A DNA stretch of 64,000 bases from Megaleporinus macrocephalus (lineage: Eukaryota > Chordata > Actinopteri > Characiformes > Anostomidae): NCBI GenBank assembly GCA_021613375.1, contig CM038726.1, positions 11,354,253 to 11,418,252 of the forward strand, in the 5' to 3' direction. Positions 25,401 to 40,400 of this stretch are shown one piece after another. The notes beneath the pieces were generated by a model. It made no database searches. It saw only the letters and a program-made list of their open reading frames with translations, and was not told the DNA's origin. Position 1 is the stretch's first letter, and every line of letters starts with the position of its first letter. The translations under genes and the position numbers were made by a program.

Positions 25401-28400
25401 GCACATTTCTAAAAATACCCAGAATAACTCTATTGCTTGTTTTTGAGATGAAACAAATCTTTTTTCCAAATCACAAAGAAACAATAGATTTACATACCCA
25501 AATTTCTTTCCAACCACTGGTGGCCCTCCAGTAGCTGATCTATCAGGGCAAAATAATGTGTGTTGGCTTCATCAGGCATCACCCAGCCTCCGGTGGCAAT
25601 CTCCAGTTGGCCTCTTTCTATAAGTCTGGCCATAGACACATTGCTCTTTATTATTACAAGTACACAAATAGTTCACATAAGCAACAATGCAAATACATAT
25701 CTACAACGCTGGTTAATAGTCTGTGTATTTTCGGCTCCCTCAATGTGGAAAAAAAACATCTGCCCTCACTACCTGTTTATCTCTTTATCAGTGGTTCTAA
25801 CTGCAAATAATGCAGACAAAGCTGCTGCCAACTCTACAATGTCTACTCCATCAGATGGTTTTTTTTGTGTCTGCACACTAAGTAGATATGATTCGTGTAG
25901 CACATCTGTTATAACAAGGAAATTCTAACTTTAAATTTTAATTGTGCACTGCTGCATTTCAATTGATTATGTCAAGATTAGATAACCGCAAAAAAACATG
26001 AAATTGTCTTGACCAATGACAACTCGCGGGTTTAAGATTCTAATCCATGAGAAACATTCAAGATTATGTGAGGACACATTTTATCCTTTGAGTTCTCCAA
26101 AAAAAAGCTCAAAAATTAAAGATACACTTTGTATCTTTACAATATGCTATCTCAATTGGTACACCTCCTTGTATCTACAATCATTGTTCATTTTGTCAGC
26201 TCCACACAGGAGCACTTTGTGGTTCTACACATATAGACTGCAGTCCATCTGCATACGTTGTTATCCCTCTTTCATCCTGTTTTTCAATGGTCAGGACCCC
26301 CACAGGTCCACTACATAGCAAGTATTATGTGTGTGGTGGATGCTTTTCAACACTGCAGTGACACTGATGTGTGGTGTGTTACTATGCATTAAACTGATAT
26401 CTGTAAGTCAGACATATCAGTGTTGCTGAAGTTTCCACACATTGTCAACCTATTTAGAGACTCCTACTTAACCACCTTGTAGATGTAAAGTCAGAGGCAA
26501 CAGCTAATCTGTTGCTTCACAGTTTGTGTTGATCATCACAAAATGCTTAATTCAGAACACACTTTATCTTTTTATCTTTTATTCTTATTTCTTCTTTCTC
26601 TTATATACATTATATGTACCTTAATATTTCAGATACTTTATATAAGAGGTCATTAATATGCAGACCACAGTCTTGGTCCACACCCAGACATTGTCCAATG
26701 CGGTCCCAAACCGATAAACTATTGAAAAAGATTGAATTCCGACAGCATTTATTTTAAGTGGCTGAGATTTTCTTGTCTTTGCGTTATATAGGCTTTGCGG
26801 CGCAGTAAATACACAGACCAGTCACGTGCGTTGTAAGATCACCAAAGGCACTCCTCAGCCAATCAGATCTGTGCAGATACGGAGTGCAGATACAGAGTGC
26901 AGATTCGGCACACACCCAGGCGAGGTTCTGAGACGGTGGTGCTAACCAAAAGCAGATGCTTATCTCATGTGCTTGTGAGAATGACCCTGACACCATTTCA
27001 GCCCAGGTTTAAAGTCCCGGCTGGACCACCAAAAGCTCACTTCCCTAAACTATCCCAGCTCATGTAAAATGTGTTTTTGGCATTAAAATTAAAATATATA
27101 TTTTTTGCAAATCTTACAGAGCCATATTTATTTCACAGTATAGCATAGAAAACCATATGTTGAAAGTGAGATATTTTAAAATTTGATAACAGCAACGCAT
27201 CTCAAAAAAGTTGGGATGGGGCAGTAACTGAAGTGGTATTAATAAAAAAAAACAGCTGGAGGAGCAATTTTCAACATGACAAAAGTAAAAAAAACAGCCT
27301 CTCAGAAGCAAAGATGGGCAGAGGTTCACCAATCGGCAAAAAAATTCACCTAAAAATTGTAAAACAATTTCAGAAAAATGTTCCTCAGTGTAAAATTGTG
27401 AAGCCCATGGATATGCCACCATTATTAGTACATATCATCAAAAGATTCAGAGATTCAGGGCTAAGGAAATCATTGTCTGTGAACACAGTTTAACGTGCAA
27501 TCAACAAATAAGTTTTAAGCTGTATCATGCAAAGCCATAGGTCAAGACGATCCAGAAAAGCATACAAAAACGATACAGTGTTCTCTGGGCCAAAACTCTT
27601 TTAAAATGAACTGAGGCATAAAACTGTTCTGTGGTCAGATGATTCAAAATGATTCTTTTTGGAAACAACAGACCTATGGACTCAAGAGGAGTGGGACCAT
27701 CCAGCTTGTTATCAGTGCACAGTTCAAAAGCCTGGATCCCTGATGTGTAGGCAACTTTTACATCTGGAAATGCACTGGCAATGCTGAACAGATATGTTTT
27801 AGAATAACATATGATCCCATCCGGACAGCGTCTCTTATATATTTTAGTAAGACAATGCTAAACCATATAATGATTCCGTCACAACAGCATGGCTTTGCAG
27901 AAGAAAAGTCTGGGTGCTGAACTCGTCTGCTTACAGTCCAGACCTTTTAGCGATAGAAAATATTTGGGCATCATGAAATGGAAAAATACAGCAAAAAAAG
28001 ACAGAAAGGATTGCATACAGAATCCTACATCAGACAAAAATGTGACATTTCTCTTTCAAACTCCAGCAATTGGTTTCCTCACTTTACAGACATTTACACA
28101 CTGCTGTTAAATGAAAAGGGGATGCTATACAATGGAAAATATGGCTCTGTCCCCACTTTGATATGCTTTGCTGCCATCAAGTTCGAAATTAGTTAATCAT
28201 GTAATCGTGTTCTACTGTGAATACAATATTAACATATGATATTTGTAAATCATTGCATTTTGTTTTTCATTTACAGTAATTTACATTTGCACTGTGTTTA
28301 TTTGTCTTATTTGTTTGTCAAGTTTATTTGTCATTTGCACATCATGTCAGGACATAACATGCATTGAAATGCTTGGGGTGAGACTCAGATAAACTCTACA

Positions 28401-31400
28401 GCAGGGCAGCATTATAATGTAAAACAGTGCAAACACACAATAAATAGACAATATTAAAGTAAAAAAAAGCTAAAAATATACATATAGTTATACTGAAATA
28501 TATAAAGGACTATACAATACACAAGATATATACAAAGGATATACAGGAGGGTCATCTGTGAAAAATGTTGCATAGGCAGGTTCTAAGTAGATATATTCAT
28601 TTAAGTGACTTAGTGATATTGTCCATAGCAGCGATATCAGAATAAATAATATAAAGTGTAACAATGTGCAGTGGTTGAGTGAACGGTATTGGGGTCTTTC
28701 AGCCTCACAGTTTGTTCAGGAGCCTGACAGCCTGAGGGTAGAAGCTGTTCAGTAGGCGGGTTGTTCTGGCCTGGATGCTGCGGAATCTCCTACCTGATGG
28801 CAGTATGGTGAACAGGCCGTGTGCTGGGTGACTGCTGTCTGACCTGATCTTCTGGATTTTCCTCAGGCAGCGGGACTGGTAGATGTCCTGTAAGGCTGGT
28901 AGTTTGTTGCCTATGATGTATTCTGCTGTCCTCACCACTCATTTTAGGGCCTTGCGGTCGCAGGCAGTGCAGCTGCCGTACCAGACAGTGATGCAGCCCG
29001 TTAGGATGCTCTCTATAGTGCATCTATAGAAGCTGGTGAGGATATCAGGAGGCAGTCCAAACTTCCTGAGCCTGCGCAGGAAGAAGAGACGCTGACGGGC
29101 ACATCTCACAATCGTGTTAGTCTGGAGGGACCAGGTGAGGTCATCAGAGAGGTGAACGCCGAGGAACTTAACACTGCTGACTCTCTCCACTTCAGCCCCG
29201 TTGATGTAAAGGGGAGAGTGACCGCCCTTCTGCTGCTTCCTGTAGTCCACAATCATCTCCTTCGTTTTGCTGATGTTTAGACGGAGATTGTTGTCGTGGC
29301 TCCACTCTGACAGAGCGCTGACCTCGTCTCTATAGGCTGTTTCATCTCCATCTGTGATGAGGCCTAGGATGGTAGTGTCATCAGCGAATTTGAAGATGAG
29401 GTTGGAGGAGTGTTTGGCTACACATTCATTAGTGTACAGGGAATACAGGAGGGGGCTGAGTACACATCCCTGGGGGGCCCCCGTGCTCAGAGTCAGAGTG
29501 GAAGAGATGCTGTCACCCACCCTCACCACCTGCTGTCTGCTCGTCAGGAAGTCCAGTATCCAGTTGCAGAGATGAGAGTTCAAGCCCAAGTCTTTGAGCT
29601 TCGGGATGAGTTTGGCTGGGATGATTGTGTTGAATGCTGAGCTGTAATCTATGAACAGCATTCTCACATACGTGTTCTTTCTGTCCAAGTGTGAGAGAGC
29701 AGTGTGTACAGTTAGTGCAATGGCATCGTCTGTGGATCTGTTGGAGCGGTATGCAAACTGGTGAGTGTCCATATTGGCAGGAAGCATAGAACAGATGTGA
29801 GCTTTGACCAGCCGCTCAAAGCACTTCATAGCTGTTGATGTCAGTGCAACAGGGCGGTAGTCATTCAGACAGGTGACAGAAGGTTTCTTGGGAACTGGAA
29901 CAATGATGGTTTCTTTAAAGCACGTAGGAACCACTGACAGTCTTAGGGAGAGGTTAAAGATGTCAGTGAAAACCTCAGCCAGCTGGTTGGCACATGCTTT
30001 AAGTACACGACTGTGTACACCATCAGGACCTGGTGCTTTGCGTGGGTTAACTGCCCTGAAGGATTTCACCACCTCAGACAGAGAGATGGTCAGTGTGCAG
30101 CTCTCCTGATGTATTGGGAGATTTTCGGCAGGGGAGGTGTTGTTTGCCTCAAAGCGAGCATAATGTGCAATAAGCTCATCTGCAAGTGAGGAGGGTGACC
30201 TCCTATCACGACTCATATCTCCTTTATAATCAGTGATGGTGCGCAGTCCACTCCACATACGTCTGAGATCAGAGCAGAGGAAGTTGGATTCAACTCTGTC
30301 CCTGTAGTTCCGTTTGGCTAGCCTGATGGTCCTCTGAAGGTCATATCTGGCCTTCTTGTAGCTAGCCAGATCACCAGAGTTGTAGGCAGAGGTTCGAGCT
30401 CTTAGTTTGGCACGAACCTCAGCATTGATCCAGGGTTTCTGATTGGGAAATGTTCTGACATTGATTTTTGGCACAATGTCGTCAGTGCATTTACTGATGT
30501 AACTTGTGATGGAGTCAGTGTATTCGTTGATGTCACTGCCAGCTGCATCATGAAACATCTTCCAGTCTGTGGATTCAAAGCAGTCTTGTAGTGTGAAGAT
30601 GGCCTCCTCACTCCATTGATAGACTGATCTGAGAACTGTTTTTTCCTGTTTAAGTCGTTGTTTGTAAGCAGGCAGGAGAAGAATGGAGGTGTGATCAGCT
30701 TTGCCAAAGGCAGGGCGGGGGAGGGGTTTGTAACAGTCCTTAAGTGCTGTATAGCAGTGGTCAAGAGTCTGTTCTCCTCGGGTTGGAAATTTAATGTGCT
30801 GATAGTATTTGGGCAGAACCTTCTTCAGGTTTGCCCTGTTAAAATCCCCAACCACAATAAAAGCAGCATCTGGATCAGTGTTCTCATGTCTATTGATGAG
30901 CTCATACAGAACTTCCAATGCACGTGACTTATCAGCCTGAGGTGGGATGTAGACTGTAGTGAGGATGACTGAGCTGAAGTCTCTGGGCAGAAAAAAAGGT
31001 CGAACTTTGACCATTAAGAGTTCAATGTCTGGAGAGCAGTGACTGGCTAGAACTGCTATATCTGTCCCCCATCGAGAGTTCACCATAACACACACCCCGC
31101 CGCCTCTGCCCTTACCAGAGTCCAGAGTTCTGTCCTGCCGGTAGATGGAGAAGCCGGCCGGTGTGATGCCGTTGTTGGGTATAGCGGCGGATAGCCACGT
31201 CTCTGTGAGCGCTAAAACGCAGCAGCTCTCGATGTCGCGGTGAAACTTGATCCGCGCGTTCAGCTCGTCTATTTTGTTCTCCAGCGATTGAACATTTGCG
31301 AGCAGAATACTGGGAAGCGGAGGGTTGAAGCACCGTTTCCTAGTCCTGCACAGCACACCGGCGCGTTTGCCCCTTTTGCGCTTCTTTCTGCCTCGCCGGC

Positions 31401-34400
31401 GCGCGCGTGTTAGTAAACAAAGGAGCGACGAAGCCGCGGAGGGGCAGCTGCTCGCGCTCGTGTGTGAGTTTGTGTTAAAGTCCGTCTTGAGTGATGATCG
31501 GATGTTCAGAAGAGTTTGCCGATCATATTGAATAATCCCAGATGCGACATGTACAAAAATACTCAGAAACAGGACAATAAAACACAAAAAGCTGTAGAGT
31601 TTACCCGGAGCTCTCACCAGTGCGGCCATTCTGCGGCGCACCGGAACCGGAAAAAAAAAATAAATAAATAAAAAATAAGACTGTTACATTCTACTTTGTT
31701 AATAGTGGTTGTGCCAATGACATTAAATATATCAAACATACATTTGTTGCACCCATATGCATCAATGCCACAACTTGCAACTGGTGACTTGCTAGCATTT
31801 AGCTTAACTGTTTCCTGTTGGAATGAAATTATGACACTAATTATATATATGGCAATGACAATAATTTTTTTTTAAATCATTTGAACATCTTGGCTTCAGA
31901 ACATTCTATAGCATTGCATATAGTGGCACTTTTTGTGGTTGTGCTTACTAAACAGACAAACTCATGATGTAGCATTCACATTTACATGGCATTTTTCTTT
32001 TAGAACATAAATTAATTGAAAATAGGATAAAATAATAACAACATCATCAATATATTTTTAATTAATTTTAATCCTTTAGATTTAAACTTTTATTACTATT
32101 ATTTTAACAATAAATTATTTACTTGCTGTTGAAGCACAGTTTAACATACTATAGCAAGAAAAATCACTCCACCAGCCGAGCAATAAAACCACATCAAGAT
32201 CAAAGTTAGACTGACATTTTCTTTCAAAAAACATTAATGTGTGAATTTCCTCCATTTAAGTAGTTTACATGCTGCTGAAATTAATCATTGGAGAAAGGTG
32301 CCTCAGATATTGACTGAAGCTGTTGTTTCGTTATACATATTTTAATTACCACATCTATCACATTTTGGTGAATATTATTACATTGTATATATAGTTAGTT
32401 TACTAAATAAGTAAAATTAGTAAAAACTGAAGTAAAATCACAGCAGTCCATCATTGAATACCTTCCTGAATACCTTCACAGTAGTCATACTTACAAAAAA
32501 TGAACAAATAGATTATTAAGACATATGAGGATACTTCAATGAAAAAAGCAAAGTCAGAAAAATGCCTTACTTCTTCACAGCATCCTTCTTCTGGATGTCA
32601 ATGTTATCCCACCACTTGGAAAAGTAAGAGATCTCAGACCAGATCATTTTTCTTCGTTTGTCTTCATGCAGCTTCACCACCATGTTGTTCAGGATGTGCT
32701 GTGTCTGATCTCTGTAGTAGTCGTCAAAAGTCTTAAGCCAACCTGAAGAAAGCAGTAATTTGTGTTTATTTTATTTGGAGATAGGGGGTCTTTTTTAGTT
32801 AGCTCAAAAACTGACCATTGCTACAACAGCCAAAAAAAACCAAAACAAAACACTGCAACATTTAAGAAAAGTTGGGAGAGATGCATTTCTATGTTCACCG
32901 CAGAATGTGTCAGCATGTAAATCAGTTTTTATAACATCTGGAGGAATATGTATTTACTTATATCTTCTGCCTTGATAGCCGGCCAAACCTTCAATACAGT
33001 TCAAAAATCCCTTTTCATAAAATAAGGATCACGTCCAACATTTTTTAAACATACCTTACAAGCACAACAGAGACTTACCTATGGAATCCATGCTGTTCAC
33101 TTATTGCCCTCCATCATGTGACTGAAAACAAGCTATTATAGACTAACATGATCTAATTAACACACAAAAAGTTTTGGCAAAAATTTTCAAGTAAGGAGAT
33201 GAAAAGTGTGGATTTTACAGATGCTTTGCCCATTGAATAAAGGCAGCACACAAAGCCTGCTTACTAGCAAATCTGTTCTTTTCAAGAAAGGTTAGTATGA
33301 ATCAGGCATTAAATATCTTTCAAAAGACCTCAGAATATGTATTAAGCTGTAAAAGGCTACAAAGGCATTACAAAAGACCTGTGTGCACATCAATGCACCT
33401 GAAAATGAAGAAAATTCAGGACTGTTGCGGAATAGCTGCCCTGTTAAGATCACAGGCAAATTTTGAAAGAGAAAGCAAAACACCCAACTGTGTTGATGTG
33501 ACCCAATGTCTTGTGATTTCAAAAGTAAAAGTAATTTACTTGGTATATTAAAAACATGTCCACAACGAGTAATTTGCATTCTAATGTGGATCAGTCACTA
33601 ACAGCAAAATGGGGAATCCACAACTAAGTACAGTTGGACTTTACAACCAAATTTGTGGCTGTTAACATTCTCACAGAGGCAGATCCTGCTGAGACTTGCA
33701 GTTGAAGCCTGCTTCCTATTCCTATTCTTATTGAAGTTTTCCATTCCAAAATTTAAATGTGCTCTGTAAAAATTCTGTGCTCTGTACCTGGTAATTTCTC
33801 TCTGTTCATCTTGATGTACTTGACTAAGAAACCTTGCCAAGGTCTTGGCTAATCAACCATCCAAGGTAAGCTAAACAACCCATTTTTTTCCAGTTCTGAT
33901 AGTTGGGCAGTAGATGTTATCATTGAGGTTTATTTCTTTTTTGATGGTTTATTAAGAATATCACGGACCGCATAAACAAAATTGATTCCTGGTATCATGC
34001 ATTTTATAACAGGAAATCTAACTATAAATCTATAAAAAAATATCCTTACAATCCTATTTCACACTCAATATTGGGCTGAAAAAAGACCATTTTAATTTGC
34101 TGTTCGGCACACTAGTTGCAATTTAATTTAAACAGCTTTAGATGCTTTACAATTAGCATTATTTTAAACAAATAACATTCCAGATCTGCATGGTTATGAT
34201 AAATTTGATAATGCCATAAAACCGTATGTAAGTATGTAAGGAATTTCAAGCTGCATTATCAAAATGAACACAAAGTTGGCAAATTTCAAAAGTGAAAATT
34301 AAAACAGTGCTTCATCTCCTTGCAGTATTTTTACTCATTCTGTGGCAAAATTATTTGAAAATGCGTTCAACATAATTGCATTGTCATTTTCAGAGGTAAC

Positions 34401-37400
34401 CCATAAAAAAGCAAGAAACCCTTTTATCTAATTTGTTAAAGAAACCTTGTTTAATAAAAAATGTATATTTGAGAATAAATATAGAAAGCAAGGTAAGATT
34501 GTCATTTTGACTAGGTTAACACGACCCGCTAAATATAATGGCAGCATGGACCATCTAATAAAGTATTTTTGGTGCATTCATAAAGAGAAAACTAAATTAA
34601 AATAGCGCATTAAGGGAACGAGCAACTAATATAAACTGATTATATATAAATATTTAAATACCTCCTGCTTTAGTCTAAAAAAAATGATGGTGGTAGGTAA
34701 TACATTACTCAATGGCTTAATGGAGAAATATTCACTTTTTTTAGTTAAGCTTGTAGCCAGAAAAGTTCCTAAAGGACTTCAAAATTGAGAGAATATAAGG
34801 GACTGAAGATAATGGACTGGCAACGTAAAGAAGAAGGTCTGCGTAAAGCCAGACCTTGTGTTCAACACCTGTCCGGAAAATACCCTTGAAGTCAGGGCAC
34901 GTTCGAAGTGAAATTGCCAATTTTTCTATATTTATTCAAGATTTAAACACAATTGGGTAATCCTTTATTTAGCCAATTGAGTCAAAACAGTTGATGACAT
35001 TGTGCTGAAGCCATTTTATGCAACAAATCAACATTTTTAAATAAACTATTTCATTTCATCCTCCACAGACTATGCCTAGATTAATCAAGAGTGAAATACT
35101 AATCTAGCAATGTTTATCAGTGTCTGTGGCACCACCTAGTGGTCAAAAAAGTATAAAATAATGAACTCTTTAGAGGGCCACTGAGGCCTATTTAAGCCAA
35201 AATTTGCAGAAATCTTCAGATGAACATTCATTCTAAGCATATTTTTAAACATTTATTCCATTTAGTCACAACTGTGCAATAATTCCTGATATAATTATAT
35301 ATGACTCTATATTTTCAATATTTAATATGTCAATATTAATTGATATATATTTACTTTCAGACTTCACTGATTCATCAGAGATCAGTTCTGAGACAATATC
35401 ATAAAAATTCAGAGACTAATTTGTTAATTGGTTTGATAAAATTTTGTACAAAAGCAAGTAAACAAAAAAGATTAATAGCCAGGTTCTGTGCACAAGAGCA
35501 CAATTTAATTGAAAAACAGTTTTTTAGTTTTATACAACCCCCTATTGACTAATTGACTAATTAGCAAACCTGATACCTGCACAAATATCTCCTGCTCAAC
35601 ATCCGACAGATATGACACTTGGCAGGGGGCTCATACAATCAGAAACAAAATAAAAATACTATTATGTGCTGCAAATCATTTCTTGTCTTAAAATATAATA
35701 AAAAAAAAAGTTAAACTTTATATTTTATATGTTTTGTGCTGGTTTGTGCTGTTTTAATTTTCAAGTTATTGGACAAAAAATTAATCACGTGATTATTGTC
35801 TACAGCTGATAGTGATGTTGTGTAAATTTGCTTGCAAAATAATGGCATGACTGAGTAACCCAGGGTCTCCTAAAAAATAACAACATACAGCATGTGTGTC
35901 ATATCCAAATACTTTATAACTGCATTTGTAATTGACCAAAATACCAAAACATTTGCACACAATTATCCCACTCAATTCATCATATATCTGCACAAGAAGG
36001 AACTTATGAATGCATATGCCTGCTGTAATGTTAGATAATGACAGATGAAGTTTCATAAAGATGTTGAATTACAATAATATACTATTTATATAAGTTTCTA
36101 TAAAAGTATTTATATTCTATATATACAAAACCTAGAACGGAAATTAGGTCAAAGCTGCAGTGGACCACGTCCAGTATGACCCTCTAGGAACATGTTTTAA
36201 ACACAACAGGCATTTAAGACAACAGCACATAGCAACAGTTGCTATTCAGCAATTCGAGGGCTCAGAAAATGCCTTGAACAATTATCAATGATGGGGACAA
36301 TGTAAAAATTTTGAAAGGTTACAGCAGTCAACAATAACTCCTAGGTTTAATAAACTCAAAATAATACTGGTGATTAATTAAGGCAAGTAAAAGTAGTCAA
36401 ACAGAACCAAACTAATGTAAGTGCTTCTTTCCATTATGTTTGTAGGTTTTTACTTAAAATATTTTAGTAAGCATCTTACAGCACATCTTGTGTATCTTTG
36501 ATGACCTAGGCAAGAGGCTGCATAACTGATGCTCAACCGTGTTTCTTGTATTCTGTCTATACCACACCATATTTAGGAATGAAATTCCTAATTTTTGATG
36601 TAGCTGCAATTTTTTTGCACCTTAAGTTGGGAGAGGTTAAGAGTGAAGATGAAAGGGGAGCAACAAAGCTTTACATACATAAATTTCGGTGCAGCTGTTT
36701 TTCAGTTATTTAGACAGTGTTACTTTTTATAACTTACTACAGCAAATACTTTTAGTTGCCAGTCATTACATTAATTTACAATGTTTAATACAGAATCTTT
36801 TTCAGTTGCTTTCTGGGGCATTTCATGGGAGCTGTTTTTTTTACAACCATTTTCAAATAGACATTTATAGACAGCCAATAAATGCATTTCAGATATTACT
36901 ATATATATTATTGTGTTATATTATTATATTTATATTATTAAATGAGTATCTGCATAATCTACCATACTCAAATCTGATCAGTTTCCACATTTTAATGAGC
37001 TAAATGGCCTCATGAGTACATGTGCACATTCATAATAATAGAAAAATGGGGCTAACGTGCTGGATCTTGTTTAAACAAACATCCCCAGTGCATACAGGGC
37101 CGAACCCTGCCCCACTACGGCTTCTCCGATCACATCTCTGTGATGCTTACTCCAGGATTGGGAGATATTCAGAGAAGCAGCAACTTCTACTGACTTCATT
37201 AACCTGGAGGAGTATACAGAATCAGTGACTGGCTACATCAGCAAGTGCATTGATGATGTTACTCTCTCCAAACTCATCACAACTCTCCCCAACCAGAAAC
37301 CATGGATGACTGCAGAGGTGCGCATGCTGCAGAGAACCCGTGACAGGCTTTCAAGTCAGGGGACAAAGCAAGCCTCCAGACAGCAAAAGCAAAGCTTTCA

Positions 37401-40400
37401 CAGGCCATCAGGGAGGTTACATGTGCCCACTAAAAGAAAATCCATGAACATTTTCAAAACACTGCTGACACAAGGGGCATGTGGCAGGACATCCAAGCTA
37501 TCACCAACTATAAGTAACCTCCACTTGCATGTGACAGTAATGCCTCCTTTCCAGATGTGCTCAATAACTTCTATGCTCAGTCGTTCCAACGTTCTTCAAA
37601 TCCACCACCATCATCCCTGTGCCAAAGAAGTCTCCTGTGTCCTGCCTCAATGACTACCGTCCGTTGCACTCACTGCAAAGTACAGTACAAACCACATCAT
37701 TAAGTTTGCTCTGATCAGCAAAAATGATGAGTCAGCGTACAGAGAGGAAGTGCAGCGATTAACAAACAACAGAACCAACAACCTGTCTCTGAATGTGGAC
37801 AAAACTAAGGAGATGGTTGTGAACTTTAGAAGAGGGTAAGGTGAACATTACTGGCTCTGCTGTGGAAATCGTCGGGAGCACAAAGTTCCTCAGTGTCCAC
37901 ATCACTGAGAACCTCACCTGGTTCCTCAACACCAACTCCATAGCCAAGAGAGCCCAGCAGCACCTCTACTTCTGCAGAGACTGAAGAAGGCTCATCTCCC
38001 CGCTCCTATTCTCATTATGTTCTACAGAGGGACTGTAGAGAGCATCTTGAGCAGCTGCATCATCGCCTGGTTTGGGAATTGCACCACCTCTGACCGCAAG
38101 ACCCTTCAGCAAGTAGTGAGGACAGCTGAGAAGATCATCAGGGTCTTTCTCCCCTCCATTATGGACATTTACACCACATGCTGCATCTGCAAAGCCACCA
38201 GCATTGTGGACGACCCCATCCATCCCTTACACAGAGTTTTTTCAGAACTACAAAGTAAATATGGTAAGTAGAGCTGATAAATTAAAATGTGTTTGGTAGA
38301 TTATTACATTGTTGTAACAATGGCAATAAACCTTGTACCATTGGAAAGCTTGTTAATTGCCCTTTCAAATTAGTAAGGAACATGCCTTTGTGGGATGAGC
38401 AGTAAAGCTGAGTATGTGAGTTGCGCCCATGAAAAATTTGCATGTTGTGGGTTTACAGCAACAGCTTCCAAATGCAAATGCCACACCTGGAATCAACTCC
38501 AGACTTTTACCTGCTTAACTGATTATGGATTAATGATGGAATAGACCATGCAGCCCATGAAATAGCTGTTGAGATAATTGCCCAATTACTTTTAGTCATC
38601 ACTTTTTAAAGAGCTGTAATTCTTAAATCTTTCCTCCAATTAGGAGGTGAATACCCTCAAATTAAAGCTGAGAGTGAGCACTTACAGCCTATATTGACAA
38701 TATAACTGTACCTTGGTACCTCTGCTAAAATGCCAAAACTTCCAAATATTTCTGGGCCTAACTGTATATATAACTACATCACATTAAGTTAAGATCATCT
38801 GTATAGGTATTCAAATGAAATAAGCTTAACATAAAACCATAGGAAACCTATGACACTGGTGATTTCTCTGTGCTTCTTCGCAATACACAAAGAATGTACT
38901 TCACTGTGCTACCGTTACATTATGCTGTCACTTTCTAAATGCAACTTTCTTTAAACTGTAGAATTTTGGACAGTACATTTCCTAAACTGCCCATCAATTG
39001 ATCAATCAACCTTTATTTAGACTAGTATGTTTAGTACAGCTTTATACAAAAAGAAGGAGCTGAATCAGTAAATATACCTTTATGATGACAAAATATAGCA
39101 ATGAAGTTAATATAACCACAATAACTTATTGTAAAGTGTTACATAAAAATTACAAAAAAACACAGGAAACGTTAACGGGTTAAAGTTCATGTAGCTTGTA
39201 AACTCAAGAATCATTTAGAATCCTGAGTTTACCAGCGGTAAATACAACTTTGTCAGCCATTCAGCATAATTTACAAGTGGACAATTTGGTATTCGCCAGT
39301 TACCGACACCATTAAAACACAGCATAAGGAAGCTAGAAAACTAAGGAAGCTACAGCATCAAAAAACGTGTTAAGACAATTTACAACCCTAATTCCAAAAA
39401 ACTTTAAACACTGTGTAAAAAAAAAATAAAAACAGTATGCAATGATTTGCAAATATCATAGACCCATAATTTATACACATTACAACATAGAACACCTATC
39501 CGATGTTGAAAATTTTTACAGATATTTTACAATTTCATGAAAATATTTAACTCATTTGGAACTTTATGGCAGCAGCACATTCAAAAATGTTGGGACAGGG
39601 CCATGACTATATCATTGTGTAGCATCCCCTCTTCTTTTAATAACAGTCCATAAACATCTGGGAAGTTAGGAGACCAATTGTCAGAGTTTTGGGGGAAAAA
39701 TATTCTTGTCTAATGTAAGATTCTAGCTGCTTATTAGTTCTGGGACTTCTTCAGATTTTTAAAGTATTTTGTAATGGTTCAGCACCTGCAAAGCCATGCT
39801 GTTATGAAGAATGCAGTATGTGGTTTTGCGTTGTCTTGCTGAAATATGCCAGGCCTTACTTGAAAGAGACATTAACATGGAAGCATATGTTGTTCTAAAA
39901 CCTCTATATATTGCTTAGCACTGATAGTGCCTTTCTGGATGCTAATGTAAGCTGCCCAGGTCATAGGCAGTAATGCAATGCCATACCATCAGAGGTGCAT
40001 GCATGTGTTTAAATATGATGATTTCTGAAAGTGTTCCTAGACCCATGCAGTAATTTCCAGTACAGAATCATGCTTTTTTTAATGCGGTGTCACCTGAGGG
40101 CCCAAAGGCCTCAAGGATCCAACACTGAGTTTTGGCTTTGCTCCTTGTCCACAGGGATTTCTTCAGATTATTCTAATATTTTGATAATAATATGTACTGT
40201 AGATGGTTGGTGACAGATTGGTAAACCTCTGCCCACCTTTTCCTTCAGAGAGAATCTAAAGTGCTGTGTGGCAAGTTGCTCCTCCTATTGTTTTTTATAA
40301 GTAATTTTTTTATTAATACACTTACTTTTCCAATCTTTTGTTGCCCCTTTCCAAACTTTTTTGAGACGCATTGCTGCCACCAGGTTCTAAATGATTAATA

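Noticed and set aside
29354..31531. Several frames opposite the LINE coding region
   Set aside because: Antisense shadows of the Rex1 ORF2 frame; none has independent support.
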